A DNA stretch of 64,000 nt from Chaetorhynchus papuensis (lineage: Eukaryota; Chordata; Aves; Passeriformes; Rhipiduridae): contig VWYX01000397.1 in assembly GCA_013396525.1 (NCBI GenBank), positions 62,001-126,000 of the forward strand, given 5' to 3'. The notes under the pieces were generated by a model, which saw only the letters and a list, made by a program, of their open reading frames with translations, was not told where the DNA came from and did not search any database. Shown here piece after piece: positions 13,728-25,800 of this stretch. Numbering within the stretch: the stretch's first letter is position 1; every line of letters begins with the position of its first letter. The position numbers and the translations under genes were made by a program.

Positions 13728-14709
13728 ATTTGCATGATCTCTAAAGTAATTTGAAATTCCATATTTGCATATTTATTTCTTAACCTTAATACAGTAATAA
13801 AATGTATAACCATCTCCATTTTATTATGTATCTCATGCTTGATTTTAAATTAAAGGAAGAGAACCAATTCATTAAGCTATAAGCTATGATAACTACAGGG
13901 ATTTTTTAAAATTAATTTTACAGTAAGTAAAATTTGTTTCTGTGATTTTTAATTTTAGTTATATTTTTATATGATAATGAAATATATAAGGTTGGGGTTT
14001 TTTTATTTTGTTTTGTTGGGATTTTTTTTTTCTGTATGTGTAAAGAATCACATGTATACCAGGTAACTTTGCATGTAAAACACAACACGAGTTTGCTTCT
14101 GCAAGAATTGCTGTGTCAATACTTCGTTAATATATATTTCTGTGAAGCTCTTTTGTGTTAGAGAATGTGGGTATATCATTCCCCAGCATGGAGGGTTAGG
14201 GAAAGACCCCTCTCCATTTACAAATCCTTCTGACATTATTAATAAATAGTAACTCACTTTGAAGGGGGAATGTGCACTCTATAATGACAGCACCTCTATG
14301 TAGCCAGCCAATTCTGTGATTATAACTGGTGTTATAAATAAGAATTTTCTAGAAATGGATTATTACCGAGAGACAAAATAAGAGGAGTATTTTCTCCATC
14401 AATGAGATTTCAGTGTCCATAAGAACACATCTTGTGGGAAGATTTATATGACATCTATAGTAAGTGTAAAATGAAATAAATGCTGATGTTGTACATATCT
14501 AATTCATCTATGTGATCTCCACATGGAAAACATTCACTAAAAATGCTCAATTAATAATGCTGACATTTTTGCACAGAAGGGAAGGCTGAGTAATTTGGGT
14601 GGTTTTCTTGTTTGCAGTATGTTGTGCTTATCCTCTTTAGGAGAAAAGAAGAGAATTGTGCTTAAACCTTGATATACTTGAATCATGCAAATCATTTAAG
14701 GATGCAAAT
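13728..14709. promoter_or_regulatory. Group of four exact octamer (POU-type) motifs, putative
   Basis: Exact ATTTGCAT occurs at 13728-13735 and 13763-13770, and its complement ATGCAAAT at 14685-14692 and 14702-14709. The octamer is the classical site for POU-domain factors such as Oct-1/2 and Brn. About a dozen exact octamers were noticed in the whole 64 kb, so four in under 1 kb, in two close pairs, is denser than the background. Regulatory function is inferred only. Confidence 0.3.
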
Positions 14710-15547
14710 TGCTTTTCCAGATAATGAACACAGTCTAATAAGTGATGCTTTAAAATTAAATGAATCAGTTTAAACTTTAGCATTTATAAAGCATTTTATT
14801 GCTATCAGTCTATAAAAAAATTTACATTCCGGTGCTGTCTTCTTGGTCTTAAATTCTTCCATTTCATGCCCTCATCTTGTGTCGGGCAGATTAGTCACCC
14901 TGAATGTCTTCAACTTCAGGTTTCAGCTTGACATGATTCAGAAATATTATTAACATATATGAAAGTGTGACACTCTTCATGTACTGGGTCAGGTGAAAGA
15001 TATTTCAGAATGAGTGCTTAAGAAAGAAAGTAATTTCCCATCTCCAGGGTTGCAATGAAATCATTAGCTGTGATATAAAAATATCCTGTTAAAAGATGGA
15101 ATATTCAATATATTCCAGATGCTCAAAACTGAACGTGGAAGTAAAAAATATCAGGTGTTTAAGTTCCTTATATAATTTAATTTCATCTGGATGTAGTGAG
15201 TAAAGAAACAAGACTAGTCTCTGCACTTTCTATTTTGTGGGATAAGTAAGTCAGGCTAATATTTAACCTTCCCCTTAAACAGGCTTCTAAAATAACAGTA
15301 GTAATGGGAATGGAAAGTCTTTCTCTGCATCTGTTGCACAATGAGTTAATCATTCTCAAATGTTATGATTCAAGATGCACATGATAGTCCTTTCTGTGTT
15401 ATTTGCTGTGTCTGGAAAGATTTTGGTAGATAAATTTTAAAATCACATTTGATATTTTTGCATTTAAATGTGATATTTAAATATTTACCCCATAATTTCC
15501 AACTGATGAACTCCAAATTTGACATGTACTTCTGTTTTACTGATTTG

Positions 15548-15610
15548 TCATGGAAAGGTTTGGGTTGGAAGGGACCTTAAAAATCATCTTGTTCTAGTCC
15601 CACCCCCACT
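15548..15610 (-). mobile_element. CR1 LINE 3' end fragment
   Basis: The stretch GGTTTGGGTTGGAAGGGACC, followed by TTAAAAATCAT and then a cytosine-rich piece, is the minus-strand view of a CR1 3' terminus. About 60 bp is recognisable; the rest of the element is missing or too diverged. Confidence 0.88.
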
Positions 15611-18600
15611 TCCAGCTGTAGGTTCTGAAGACTTGGTAAATTTCTGCTCACCTACATGTGCAACACATACAGGTATGTTATATAGTCCAGCTGTTAGCTC
15701 TGGTCTAGAAAAATGTTGTGATAGTTCCTGCTGCACTCAGAGATGTGTTTGCACCCCATGAAGCCTGGTCTGAGCAGGTTTGCATAGCCCGGGTGCAAAC
15801 CGGGGATGCTCTGGGGCGAACAGCATGAGCCACTGAGCTGGTGCTCACATCCCAGCACAAAGGCAAGGCTGCAGGAGACGGGCTGCTGTTGTGCCAGCTA
15901 ATTGATATAGCCAGCCTGCCCGTGTGCTCTGCAGCCCTTTGCTGCAAGTTTGCCTTCAAAGGAAGGCAATCCTGACCATCAGTCCCAAAGGAGTCCTTTG
16001 CCCGGGTCGTCTGCCCCCAGCGGCCCTTTTATTCCATCAGAGCAGTGGGAGAATCAAATTGTCTCAAGAGATCAAGAGACCTTCTCCCTTAGGATCTTTC
16101 TTGTGCAATGTTAGCTTTCTTGCATTCATTTAGGAGGTAGAGCAGAGGAGGAGGAGGAGAAAATACCAGACTTCCTAGAATTTTTCAAGAAACACCATAG
16201 AGTCCTCTGCCTGATTTTGCTTCACCAACAGGAAGAATTAGTTGCAAGACACAAAACCCTAAATTCAGATTTAAACCTTGCAGTGTAACTTAATGTATTA
16301 ATAGGGACATATTCACATCTGTCAGTGCAACTATAAGCAGAAGACTGTCTAGTCCTACATCTTAATATTGTGTCCAATATCTAATGTGTTTAGTGCTCTC
16401 AGTGTCTACCTCAAACAAGACCTCTGCTTTAAGGATATTTGCCCATTCCATATGTCTTCAAGAAACTAGAATCCCCATTATATGTAACAGAAATGTGATA
16501 GAGGAAAAAGAAAACTAGAACTAGAGGCCGATGGAGGCGATGTGTGTTATTGGGTGTGCTTTGTGTGGAACTAGAGATCTGCTGATTGCAAATGCTGAGC
16601 ATGGGGACTGAGGAAGAAGTGTGACTTCGAAATGCGAACCTTCTGTTTCTAAGAATTATTCATTTTGGTTTCTGGGGTTTTGGAAATTTTCAGGGATTGC
16701 GAAGAATTTTTTTATTTTTCTTTTTTTCCCCTAACATATGGCGGCCTCATCTAGTGATGGTCAGGGTCGTCATAAATGTCAGTTTGGAGATATAGAGGCA
16801 GCAAACATCTCTAATACTTCTGGAAATGTGGATTCAATACTTCAGAAATGCCTAGCTGTGGTTTTGCATTTCCACTGTGTGGAAGCCCTTAGGTTCATAC
16901 CTTGGTTCAGTTATTTTTTAAGATTGCAACAACTTCTTCTGTGTTGCAAATATATGGGGTCACGTATTAACTGACAGTGACAGACCTGGGCCTTTTGCAT
17001 CTGTGGTGTTTCCAGTTGTTATAAATGACCCTAGTAAGGAACGCCGCTTCAGATCTGCTTACTGAAGGAACAAAATGAGTCTTAATAGTGTGCCAGAACG
17101 AGGAAGAAGGTTGTAATTTAGAGACCAAAAAAGCAAACTAAGAAGCGTTAATTATCTCATCCCTTTGTACATTTGTCAATTTTTAACTGGGCACTATAGT
17201 TTTAATGTACAAAAGAACTCTGTCCCTGTTCCATTTTGTTACCTAATGCCAATTCATTGGCATGGCTGTGGTCTTTTGTCATAGAATAACCTCAGAACTA
17301 CTTTCTGTGAGCACAGTAAAAACCATTTTTCAGTTTTGTAAATCAGGATGTTTTAATCCAAATGAGTAATGAGATCGTTTAATCTTATTGAGAAGACATG
17401 TAAAAAAAAATAAATTATATCCTCAATTATAATGAAGCAGTTTAATTGTGTTATCTTGCATAACACAGTACAAGGTAAAAATTAATTTTTCTTAAAAAAA
17501 AATCTGTTCATTAAGCCTTCTTTTTTTCTGACAAGCGACAAGAATGGGAGATGTCTTTGCCCCTCTCTTTTTAAAGCAGCTCTGTTTGATTCAGATTTAT
17601 GTCTTTTAAGTCGTTTTGATACCTAGGTTCTCTAGCTATTCTTCTTTTCCATGATATAAATATTAATCTTGAGTTGTGGGACAGATCTATGCTGTTAGAT
17701 GAGTAGCATCAGAAGTATGTGCTTAAATTTTGTAGAGTGTAAGCTTCATGTAGAAGTCAAAAGTAAGCTTCTGCCCCAACACTTTCAAAACAAACTTAAA
17801 ATGTCATTTAGTCCTTACATTAAAAAAAAATAGATTAAAAATTATGCTCTTGTGAAGAGAATGAAGAAAGAAATTTTGGGCATTTTTAAGTGGAGTAACT
17901 GACATTGGTATGCATTACTGATAAGCTTATGATCAATTTTGTTGGGGGAATGCCAACAGGAATGAGTGTATGGTAGTGGAGAACTTGGAACTGGGGATCG
18001 CATTGGGGCAGTAAACACAAGTCAGAAGTAGCAGGCATGACTCAAACACAAACGTGTTTTTCAGCTAAATGGTGCTGTCTTTTACTGTAGATCAAGGAAA
18101 CAAGCAGAGGTTGTGTTCCATTTGGTAAATGTTTGACATCCAGTTTCCTTGCCACCTGGGTTCCCTGTCTGACCTCTTACTGGTAGTACTTGATCTCTGC
18201 CAAGTTCTAACCTCCATTTTGGTGTTATGTGAAGTACACGCTGTGTACTTATATACCTTAATATAATTTGGACATGATCCAGTAAATTGTAACAGTTAAC
18301 CACAGTTCCTGTATAACACAGTCCTTTGAGGGTGTTGAAGGCTGAAGTGTCACAACATACTCACCTTCTCTTCTGTGTTGGTTTCCGTCCTGCACTGGGG
18401 TGTGGGTGGATCCAAGCATCGCTACAAACTGAGGGAGATGAGACACAGTTATGACAAACTTCTAGACAGAGCTTGGCTGACAAAAGCGACTTCTTCATTC
18501 CCTACCCCATTTTCCTAACCTTTGCAATGGCCTGCCTCTGCCTGGCTCTGGAGTACTGAGTTTCACATAGATATTTATAAATAGAAATGGCTTTTTTGGA

Positions 18601-21600
18601 GGCTTAAATGGAGGTAATGGCAGTGTAGTTAAGATTTTCATAAATGCATCAAATTCCTCAACAAAGTATCGTTTTCTTTTATTAGGACAAGGGTTACCAC
18701 TTGAGTGCAAATAGGCCAGAGTTCCATTGAGGGATATGTTCATGCAGTTGCCCTTCAGGCTGAACAAGCACGCAGAGGTCAGTGCATCTATTCAGTGCTT
18801 AAACAAGATCAGAGCAATGCTATTAAGAGAAATAGTGGAGTTCATCAATTTTACTCACTTAAATCTATTTGATATTATGATTTGTTTTCAGCAGTCTTCT
18901 AGAGTTAACCTACTTTAGTTTCCTTGCGTGTGCCTGGCAGCTCCAGAGCCAAGTGCCTGAACCATATGCTCGAGAGCCACGTGGTGATGCTGAGGCATCA
19001 GCCAGGTGGGAGAGGGAGTGGTTGGTAACGAGGCCAACGCAGCCTGGGGATAACGGGCAAGTAGGCACTTGGAGGAACATCATCTCATCCTCTGTTTTAC
19101 TTGGATCCAAAATACAAATGTGTTTGAGACAGCCCTTTTGACAGGTAATTCTGGGGCTGAGGCTGGCAGTTGTTCACTGAAAACATTCTGTTTTGCTCAA
19201 TACTATTTGGAGAACTGCTCTGGGAAGGGATATGCTTGAGGGATCTGTTGTCAAGGAGGCATGCACAGCCCTTAACTCCTTAAATATTTTCTGTCTTTAA
19301 TTTTAAGGACTAAGGGATACATGTCTAGGTCTGCCCAAAAGATTAATGTTATACTAATGTATCACATAAGTATAACATTAATCAGTACAAATTTAGGTTT
19401 AATTTTGTAAAATGCTGACCATCAACATCAGCATGTTGTAATACTGCATCCTTGTTTTGTACAGCATCCATCATAAGGTAACTTTCTAAATGTGTTTAGA
19501 AACAGGATTAAATGACAAATGGTGTGGGGTTGGTTTGGTTGTTTTTTTTTTCTAGATAGGTTTTATTGATGGTAATTAAGGACCAAATAAACTTCGGAGA
19601 AATTTACTGCATGAGTAGGGTGAAGTGCGAAGAGCCAGCACAATGGTAGACAAATGCTTGTGAAAACTTGCCACATAAATAAGGCTAAAAAGGTGTGGAT
19701 TTATTGTGGAAGGTTTTGGAGGGGTGGCACTTTTCTTCCTTGTTTTATTAGCCAGTGTGGTATGCATTCCTGTGTCATGGGGCAGTTGTGTCTGCCATTG
19801 CACAATTCCCTTGCCTCCAGGAGAGACAAAGTCTTGATCAAAAGTGTGCACAACATTGCCACAGAAGCAGTCTGTTGCATTTTTGAAACACACCTTTTAA
19901 TGGGTGCCACTCTATCCTGCGTATCCTGCAGTTTTAATGTAAAAATATTGCATAGTCTCATTATTTTAATATGTTAAAAATGTAATTGGAGGGGATATAT
20001 AAAGTTTGAATTCTAAAGATAAGTTAATAATCAACAAAAAAGTTATTGCCTGAAGTACCCAAGAAATAGAAATTTTTCTAATGAGATCAAGAGAAGCAAG
20101 TGGTGTTGAGGTTTTTTTACCTAATGAGGAGTTATCATCTAGCTGCAAAATAGGCTGAGAATTACTGACTTCAAGGAAGATAGCAAAGCATCAGTGCCAG
20201 TTATCATTCCATGACCTTTCACTGCATAATTAAAGGTGTTTAGGATGGCTAAAGGGTAGACCAAACTATTAGTGTGAACTTACTTCACTGGGATAGAAAA
20301 GCATTGCCAGTGGTTGAAGATCGGTCCCTAGAGGCCTAATCCCAGTGAATTCCTTTTATACCAACATTTTGCTTATGTGCTTTGTGGCAGTACCTGTGTT
20401 CTGGAACACGTGCCACCCACGGGTTTTGTATGAAACACTGCTATGGTGTTGGTTTGCAGGTTTTTTCCCTCTGCAGGAAGCTAAGGAGCAGGGAAGGATG
20501 CAAGAAAAATGAAGAGAACACCCCAATTGAAATGCCTGCTCAAAGCACAGATGAAATAACCGAATCTTCCACTTATGTATAAATAAGTCTTTTCTGTGAT
20601 TGCCCCATGGGTACTGTGCAGCAGCAGATGAGGAACCAAGTGGTTGCCTGATTCTCTATGGGAGTAAGGTTGACTTACATAGTGACAGAAGTGAGAGATG
20701 GAGTGCTCTTGAAGGAATTATTCGTTAACATGTCATCCATATTTAGCATTAGGCTAAAGCAGTGTAAGAACAAACGTAATTTGTTGTTGTGAAAGAACTG
20801 GGAGATGTGCTTTTGCTGCAGTTTAAGCAAGTTTGGAATTGTGCATTTCGATCTACTCAGAGATTGTGGTGGGTTTTTATGTTTTGTGGGGGCTTTGTTG
20901 TTGTTTGTTTAATTGTTGGGTCTTTTTGGTGTTATGAAATTCATTAGATGTGACCTGATATACAAGAAAATAATCATAGTGAAATCTCTGGAGGTGTTTT
21001 AAATGGTGTTTGGAGGGAAAAGTAATTAGAATGCATAAGAATTTCTAAATGTCAAGATATATGAGTAAATGTAACTTCATAATTTTTAGAGTTTGCAGTT
21101 ATTTATGTGTATTTATAAGTTCAGAAAATATTGTATAAGATAGCCATTCAAACTACGTAGCTGTTAGGAAAACAATTTGAAATATTGCAAATTTTACACT
21201 GTAAAGAGGAAGAGATCTGCCTATTACCAAATATTAATATTTTCCTGAAACAATGCTGGACTACACAGAATGATGTAGATCAAATGCATGCAATAATACA
21301 TAAATTTATTATAAATGCTGTAATATACCATTTTGAGTTTTTTCCCCCAAAAAAGTATGCAAAAAAAGACAATAGAAACACTTAGTAAGGGGGGAAAGTA
21401 TGGACATGGCCTCCATCAGCTGTTGGCTTTTCTCTCTTTCAAATAAGTTAGCCTTTAAAATATAACCCAACTGTAGGTAATCATAAGGTGTATCTCAGAG
21501 TTTGCTGAGAAAATAGTTTTGAGCTTTGGCCTCGTTTATTCCAGTGCCATTCAGATGGCAATGCTCATAAACACCCTTTAAATGTTCCTATTCCTTACTG

Positions 21601-21796
21601 AGTGTGTAAGTTCCATATACTCCAGCTGCCAGTGTAGCTAAGGGATGTGAGCATGAGAGAACCAGGATCTCGTTTAGGGTTGCAAAGCCTGACATTTCTG
21701 ACCTGTGCTACAAGCTGGACCTGGAGAGATTAAAGCTCTTGGGTTTTACAGACATGCTTAGTAAGCACAGTTATTTTATTAAGACTCTTAGTCACA
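15611..21796. other. Unique intronic DNA, no gene recognised
   Basis: Contains a relatively GC-rich stretch at about 15.76-16.03 kb with several CpGs, a GA-rich run near 16.14 kb, a perfect 15-bp inverted repeat at 19.34 kb and G/T-rich simple sequence near 20.88-20.93 kb. Short open frames occur, but none encodes a recognisable protein or has convincing splice borders. Confidence 0.6.
19341..19383. repeat. Perfect 15-bp inverted repeat with 13-nt spacer
   Basis: GATTAATGTTATACT at 19341-19355 is the exact reverse complement of AGTATAACATTAATC at 19369-19383. Pairing stops at both ends. The hairpin is AT-rich and, at 43 nt, too short for a typical pre-microRNA. No flanking target-site duplication is evident, so a MITE is not supported. 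Confidence 0.9.
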
Positions 21797-22025
21797 AAAT
21801 CATAGAATATTCTTGAGTTGGAAAGGACCCATCGGGATCATCGAGTCCAACCCCTGGCACTGCACAGGAAACCCCAGGAGTCATACCATGTGCCTGAGAG
21901 TATTGTCCAAATGCTTCTTGAACTGTCTCAGGCTTGGTGCTGTGGTCACTTTCCCAGGGAGCCTGTTTTGGTGCCCAGCCTCCCTCTGGGTGAATTATTC
22001 AGCAGTGCAGTTTCTAATACAGCAT
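21797..22025 (-). mobile_element. CR1 LINE 3' fragment
   Basis: Begins AAAATCATAGAATATTCTTG, then runs through GAGTTGGAAAGGACCC, ATCATCGAGTCCAACCC, ATGTGCCTGAGAG and GGGAGCCTGTTTTGG. These are minus-strand CR1 3' landmarks of the subtype whose end carries ATAGAATATTCTGAGTTGG. It fades after about 21.99 kb. It is better preserved than the CR1 scraps at 15.5 and 45.05 kb. Confidence 0.93.
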
Positions 22026-22153
22026 AATATGAGTGTACCAAAGTGAGAATAGCAATTACTGGTCTAATATTTTCTCTCTTTATTACAGTTTCTTGATGCT
22101 AGCCAAAAGCTATAGATCTGTCTAAGTTTCAGACTCTGTAGCAGTTTCTCAAG

Positions 22154-22233
22154 GTTTTGTTCTTTTGGTTTGTTTGGTTTTTGTTCTTTTGTTTTGTTTT
22201 GTTTGCTTGGTTTTTTTCTTTTTCCCCCCCTTT
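22154..22233. repeat. T-rich (TTTTG)n-like simple sequence ending in a C run
   Basis: Imperfect TTTTG and TTTGG units continue into a T run with seven consecutive C before TTTGTG. Low-complexity DNA. Confidence 0.8.
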
Positions 22234-23287
22234 GTGTCATAGCATGTGACATATTTTCTAAAGTAAAATTTTATTGGACTATCTACCGGCTAAACCTTGT
22301 GTTTAAAAACAGAGTTTTCCCCCTAAGATCATTTCCCACTACTTATTTAGGTGTAGCAAGGGTTCCAGGTGATATGGTACCAGTTTCTTTCCATGATAAA
22401 ACAGCTCATCTGTAAACCACGGCATCAAGGTGTCAAGCAATTTAAGCACCTATTTCTTGCTCCTCTAATCTTATATATAATGAACCTGACACATTTCAGG
22501 ATTTCAGCACTGCACAGTGCTCAGCTTTGCACATACCTTGGAGTTAAATCCTAGATTCAGGGAGGAGACAAATTCATGGTAGATTGGCTTAATTCCTTTT
22601 TTTGTGACAGATGTGTGGATCAGAATAGAAACTGGACTGTTAGGCTAAGTAGTAGGAGGTGTCTTTGTGGATTGAATGAAAGCATTGTGGTCAGAGAGAC
22701 TTGTTAAATGCTTTTATCCTATGGTGCACTTAATTTCTTGGAATTTTTGCACGTTTTGAAATCCTTTTATTTGCTTTTCTAACTATGTTCTGTGGAGAGG
22801 GTGAGATGACAGAGCAATTATATAGTTTGGATCAATAATTTGTAGGTACAGTATATGAAAAGAACATTTTAATAAGGCCAGGAACTGGTGTTTTGTGTGG
22901 AATTTTTATAATTACGGTAATGTGGTCTAATAATGTGAAATTTCCTATTAAGTGGCTGGCGTAGTTTTTTAACTTACAACTTTTTTTCATTCCTGGCTGA
23001 AGAAAGAAAATGTGATAAACTCTGTAAGAAGATTTCAATGGTTTCTGATGCACTCCAGCAGAGCAATTTCCATCAGAACCAAAAGAAAAAGTGTGCCCCG
23101 GTGTCTAAGGGCTGCTCCTCTGCCAAATGAAAACGTCCATTTATAGAAAGCGGAGCTATTAAGGCTCTTTCCAAGTTGAAAAATACAACGGGGAAAAATG
23201 TATTATCAGAAAGCTTCAGGCATTGTTGTTGTCTTTCCAGTGATACGCAGGCAGAGAGGTTTCAGAACTGGAGCATTACAGCAGGGC

Positions 23288-23378
23288 ACGGCCGTTCGCA
23301 GCAGCCTGGTGTCGGGGAGCGGGGCTTTGCCTGCTCTCCAGCCCCGCTAGGGGTGCTCACATCGCTGTGGGTGCCGAG
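23288..23378. promoter_or_regulatory. Small CpG-rich patch, putative regulatory element
   Basis: About eight CpG dinucleotides fall within roughly 90 bp (around CACGGCCGTTCGC, GTCGGGGAGCGG, CCCGC, ATCGC and GCCGAG), whereas most of the window is strongly CpG-depleted. It is too short for a classical CpG island. It might be a locally unmethylated element or an unrecognised GC-rich repeat. Confidence 0.3.
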
Positions 23379-25311
23379 GTGTGGGCTTAATTATTTTGCC
23401 TGATTTGACGACTAAGTGACGTTAAACATGATCTCCCAGGCACAGAGATAGTTCTTAACTGCATCAGCAGCGTTTAGCACCTTTGCTGGCTTGAAAGAAT
23501 CTAGCAGCTTTGTATGACATCTGTATAATTTTCAGGGAAAGCTGTGGTTTCACTGAAATAAAAATCATAGCTATTGTGGGTTAATTTTTACTCTGGCACA
23601 TGGAAGTGGATGGCCAGTGATTACAGAGGGTTTGCATCTGCTTTTCTGTCAGGCTTGAAGCTATCGTGTTACCTTTGCACCCCCTGACATTCACCTTGTT
23701 TCATTTCTTATGTGTTGTAACAAAACATAATTCTTTCCCCAATTCATTGATTCATGATGAAACTTCAGCTGAACTCCAAAGTGTTAGGAAATTTAGGCAG
23801 ATGAATAAATGTATGAAAGTTCCAAAGACAGAATTGCTTGTCTGCCAAGACACTTCCCGTGATTAAAAGATGCTGTCATTTAATTGAAATAAATTATTGC
23901 TTAAAAATCACCAGCCAAAGACTCAGTAAAATGACTTCTAGGATTAGCAGTCTTTTAAAGACTACAATACACCTCTGAATAAAATCCATATTTATTTTAT
24001 ATGTCAGATTAAATGGGACTATTAAAGAGTTTTTGCACTTTGCCCATATTTCATTTTGTTTGCATGGCCTACTTTTGAACTTACTTAAATTAATATAGTT
24101 AGAACCGAATCTTCTGAAGATAATGAAATAACTGTAGCAAATAACTGCTGTAAGGAAGAGGAGGCTCTGGCATGTGTATGCAATATTAAAAGAATTCTTC
24201 ATGGAGCTGCTTTCATAATGAACTATTCAAAAACGTCACTTACAAACTAAGCCACCAGATGAGACTTTGGGAAACGCTGCCATGAAAAGAAATCCCTGTT
24301 ACTGTTGGTAGCGTTAATGGCCACCACCCACTGTACCTTTGATGTGTACGCAGTCATGGGTCTGGTTAAAGCTGTGGGCTAAATCATCTTTTAGTCAAGC
24401 TAGAAGTGAGTGGAATTCAATGTCTTTCTTCACAGTGATATCTAGATGTGGTACGAAGATACATGGGTTCCTAGGAAAGCCAGATGATGATGATTATTAT
24501 TTTATTACAAATTTAAGCTGAAGGTTGCGCATGTGTGTGAGCAGACAAACCAAGAAACTAGGACAGGAAGAATGGAAAATCAGCAACTGAGTAAGAGAAG
24601 AGGTGTGAGTAAGGCCTCAGAAGATGCAAAGATGTGCCCTTTGTTATAAACCACCCTGGGGAGGCAGCTCTGCAGCTCTGATCAAGAGTGAGCTCCCAGC
24701 ACAGCCAGCCCAGCTGGGGCCTTGCTGCTGCAGAAAGGGAGATTTCTGGTGCCTTCCCTGCATGCACCCCCTACCCTGCCTGCTTGCCCCTGATGTCAGG
24801 GTGAGATGGTTTAACTTGCTGATTAGGGAGAAAGAAATCGCCTGAGTACTTTTCTGCTCTTGTATTGTTTCAGTCTACTCACCATGGGATCAAATGCCTG
24901 TCCAAAGCAGCCTTAGTGAGAGGGTGGCAGGAGCAGGAGGTCAGCGCCTCTTGCTCTCATCAGCAGCGAGGTGCTGGTTCAGCTTCAAGGTGTGGGGATA
25001 AGCAGTGCTCTCAGCTGTGTTAAGGGTGCAGGTGGAGAAAGGGCATGGGGATTGTTAGAACAACTCAGCTTTAGGCTTTCTCTGCTCGCTCTACCTTTAT
25101 ATTTTTTTGGCAAGTGCCAAGAGCCTAAAGAAAGACTCAACAAAACATCAAAGTCTATGATATGAGAACTGTGGCAACTTTCACCCTAAAAAGTATGGGC
25201 ATTTAGACTGTCCACAGGGGAGACAGTGGTTACGTGAAAAACTGCATCTAGTTTGCCCCCTTGAACACAGGCTCATGGTGGTTTTATTGAAGGTCTTGTG
25301 CTTGTGAGGAG

Positions 25312-25800
25312 AATCATAGAATGGTTTGGGCTGGAATGGACCCTAAAAATCATCTAGTGCCAACCTCCCTGCCATGGGCAGGGACACCTTTCTCTATCCC
25401 AGGTTCTCAGTGCCCCATTCAACCTGGCTTAGAACACATGAAGGGCTGGGGCACCCACAACTTCTCTGGGCAACCTGTTTCAATGCCTCACCTCTGAGTA
25501 AAGAATTACTTCCCTAACATTTAATCTAAATCTCTCCTCTTTCAGTTTAAAACCATTCCTCATTTTTCTATAACTACCTGCTGTGTAAAAGTCTCTCTCC
25601 CTCTTCCTTATAAGCACCCTTTAAAGTACTGGAAGATTGCCAGAGGTCTCCCTGGGGCCTTTTCTTCTCCAGGCTGAACAACCCCAACTCTTTCAGCTTG
25701 TCTTCATAGGAGAGGTCTCTTGTCTGTGCAGAGGACCAGGTGGGGTGTTATGAGAGCAGAGTAGAGGGTCACCTCCCTCAACCTACTGACCCTCCGATCT
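25312..25800 (-). mobile_element. CR1 LINE 3' fragment, about 0.49 kb
   Basis: Starts with AATCATAGAATGGTTTGGGC, then CCATGGGCAGGGACACC, CTGGGCAACCTGTTTCAATG, TCTTCTCCAGGCTGAACAAC, CAGCTTGTCTTCATAGGAGA and CACCTCCCTCAACCTACTGA. This is the usual order of CR1 landmarks read from the 3' end on the opposite strand. The 5' truncation point is diffuse near 25.8 kb. No intact ORF remains. Confidence 0.96.

Larger units (their letters stand above)
10311..15546. other. Unique intronic DNA, no gene recognised
   Basis: From 10.31 to about 10.67 kb the sequence is relatively GC-rich and could include more of the adjacent CR1, but I could not match it. Beyond that lie unique-looking DNA, a long pyrimidine tract at 13.16-13.20 kb and an AT-rich stretch (13.5-14.8 kb) with four octamer motifs. 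No supported exon on either strand. Confidence 0.6.
22026..25311. other. Unique intronic DNA, no gene recognised
   Basis: Holds a (TTTTG)n-like simple tract at 22.15-22.23 kb, a CpG-rich patch at 23.29-23.38 kb and moderately GC-rich sequence near 24.62-25.08 kb. No recognisable protein-coding exon. Confidence 0.6.
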
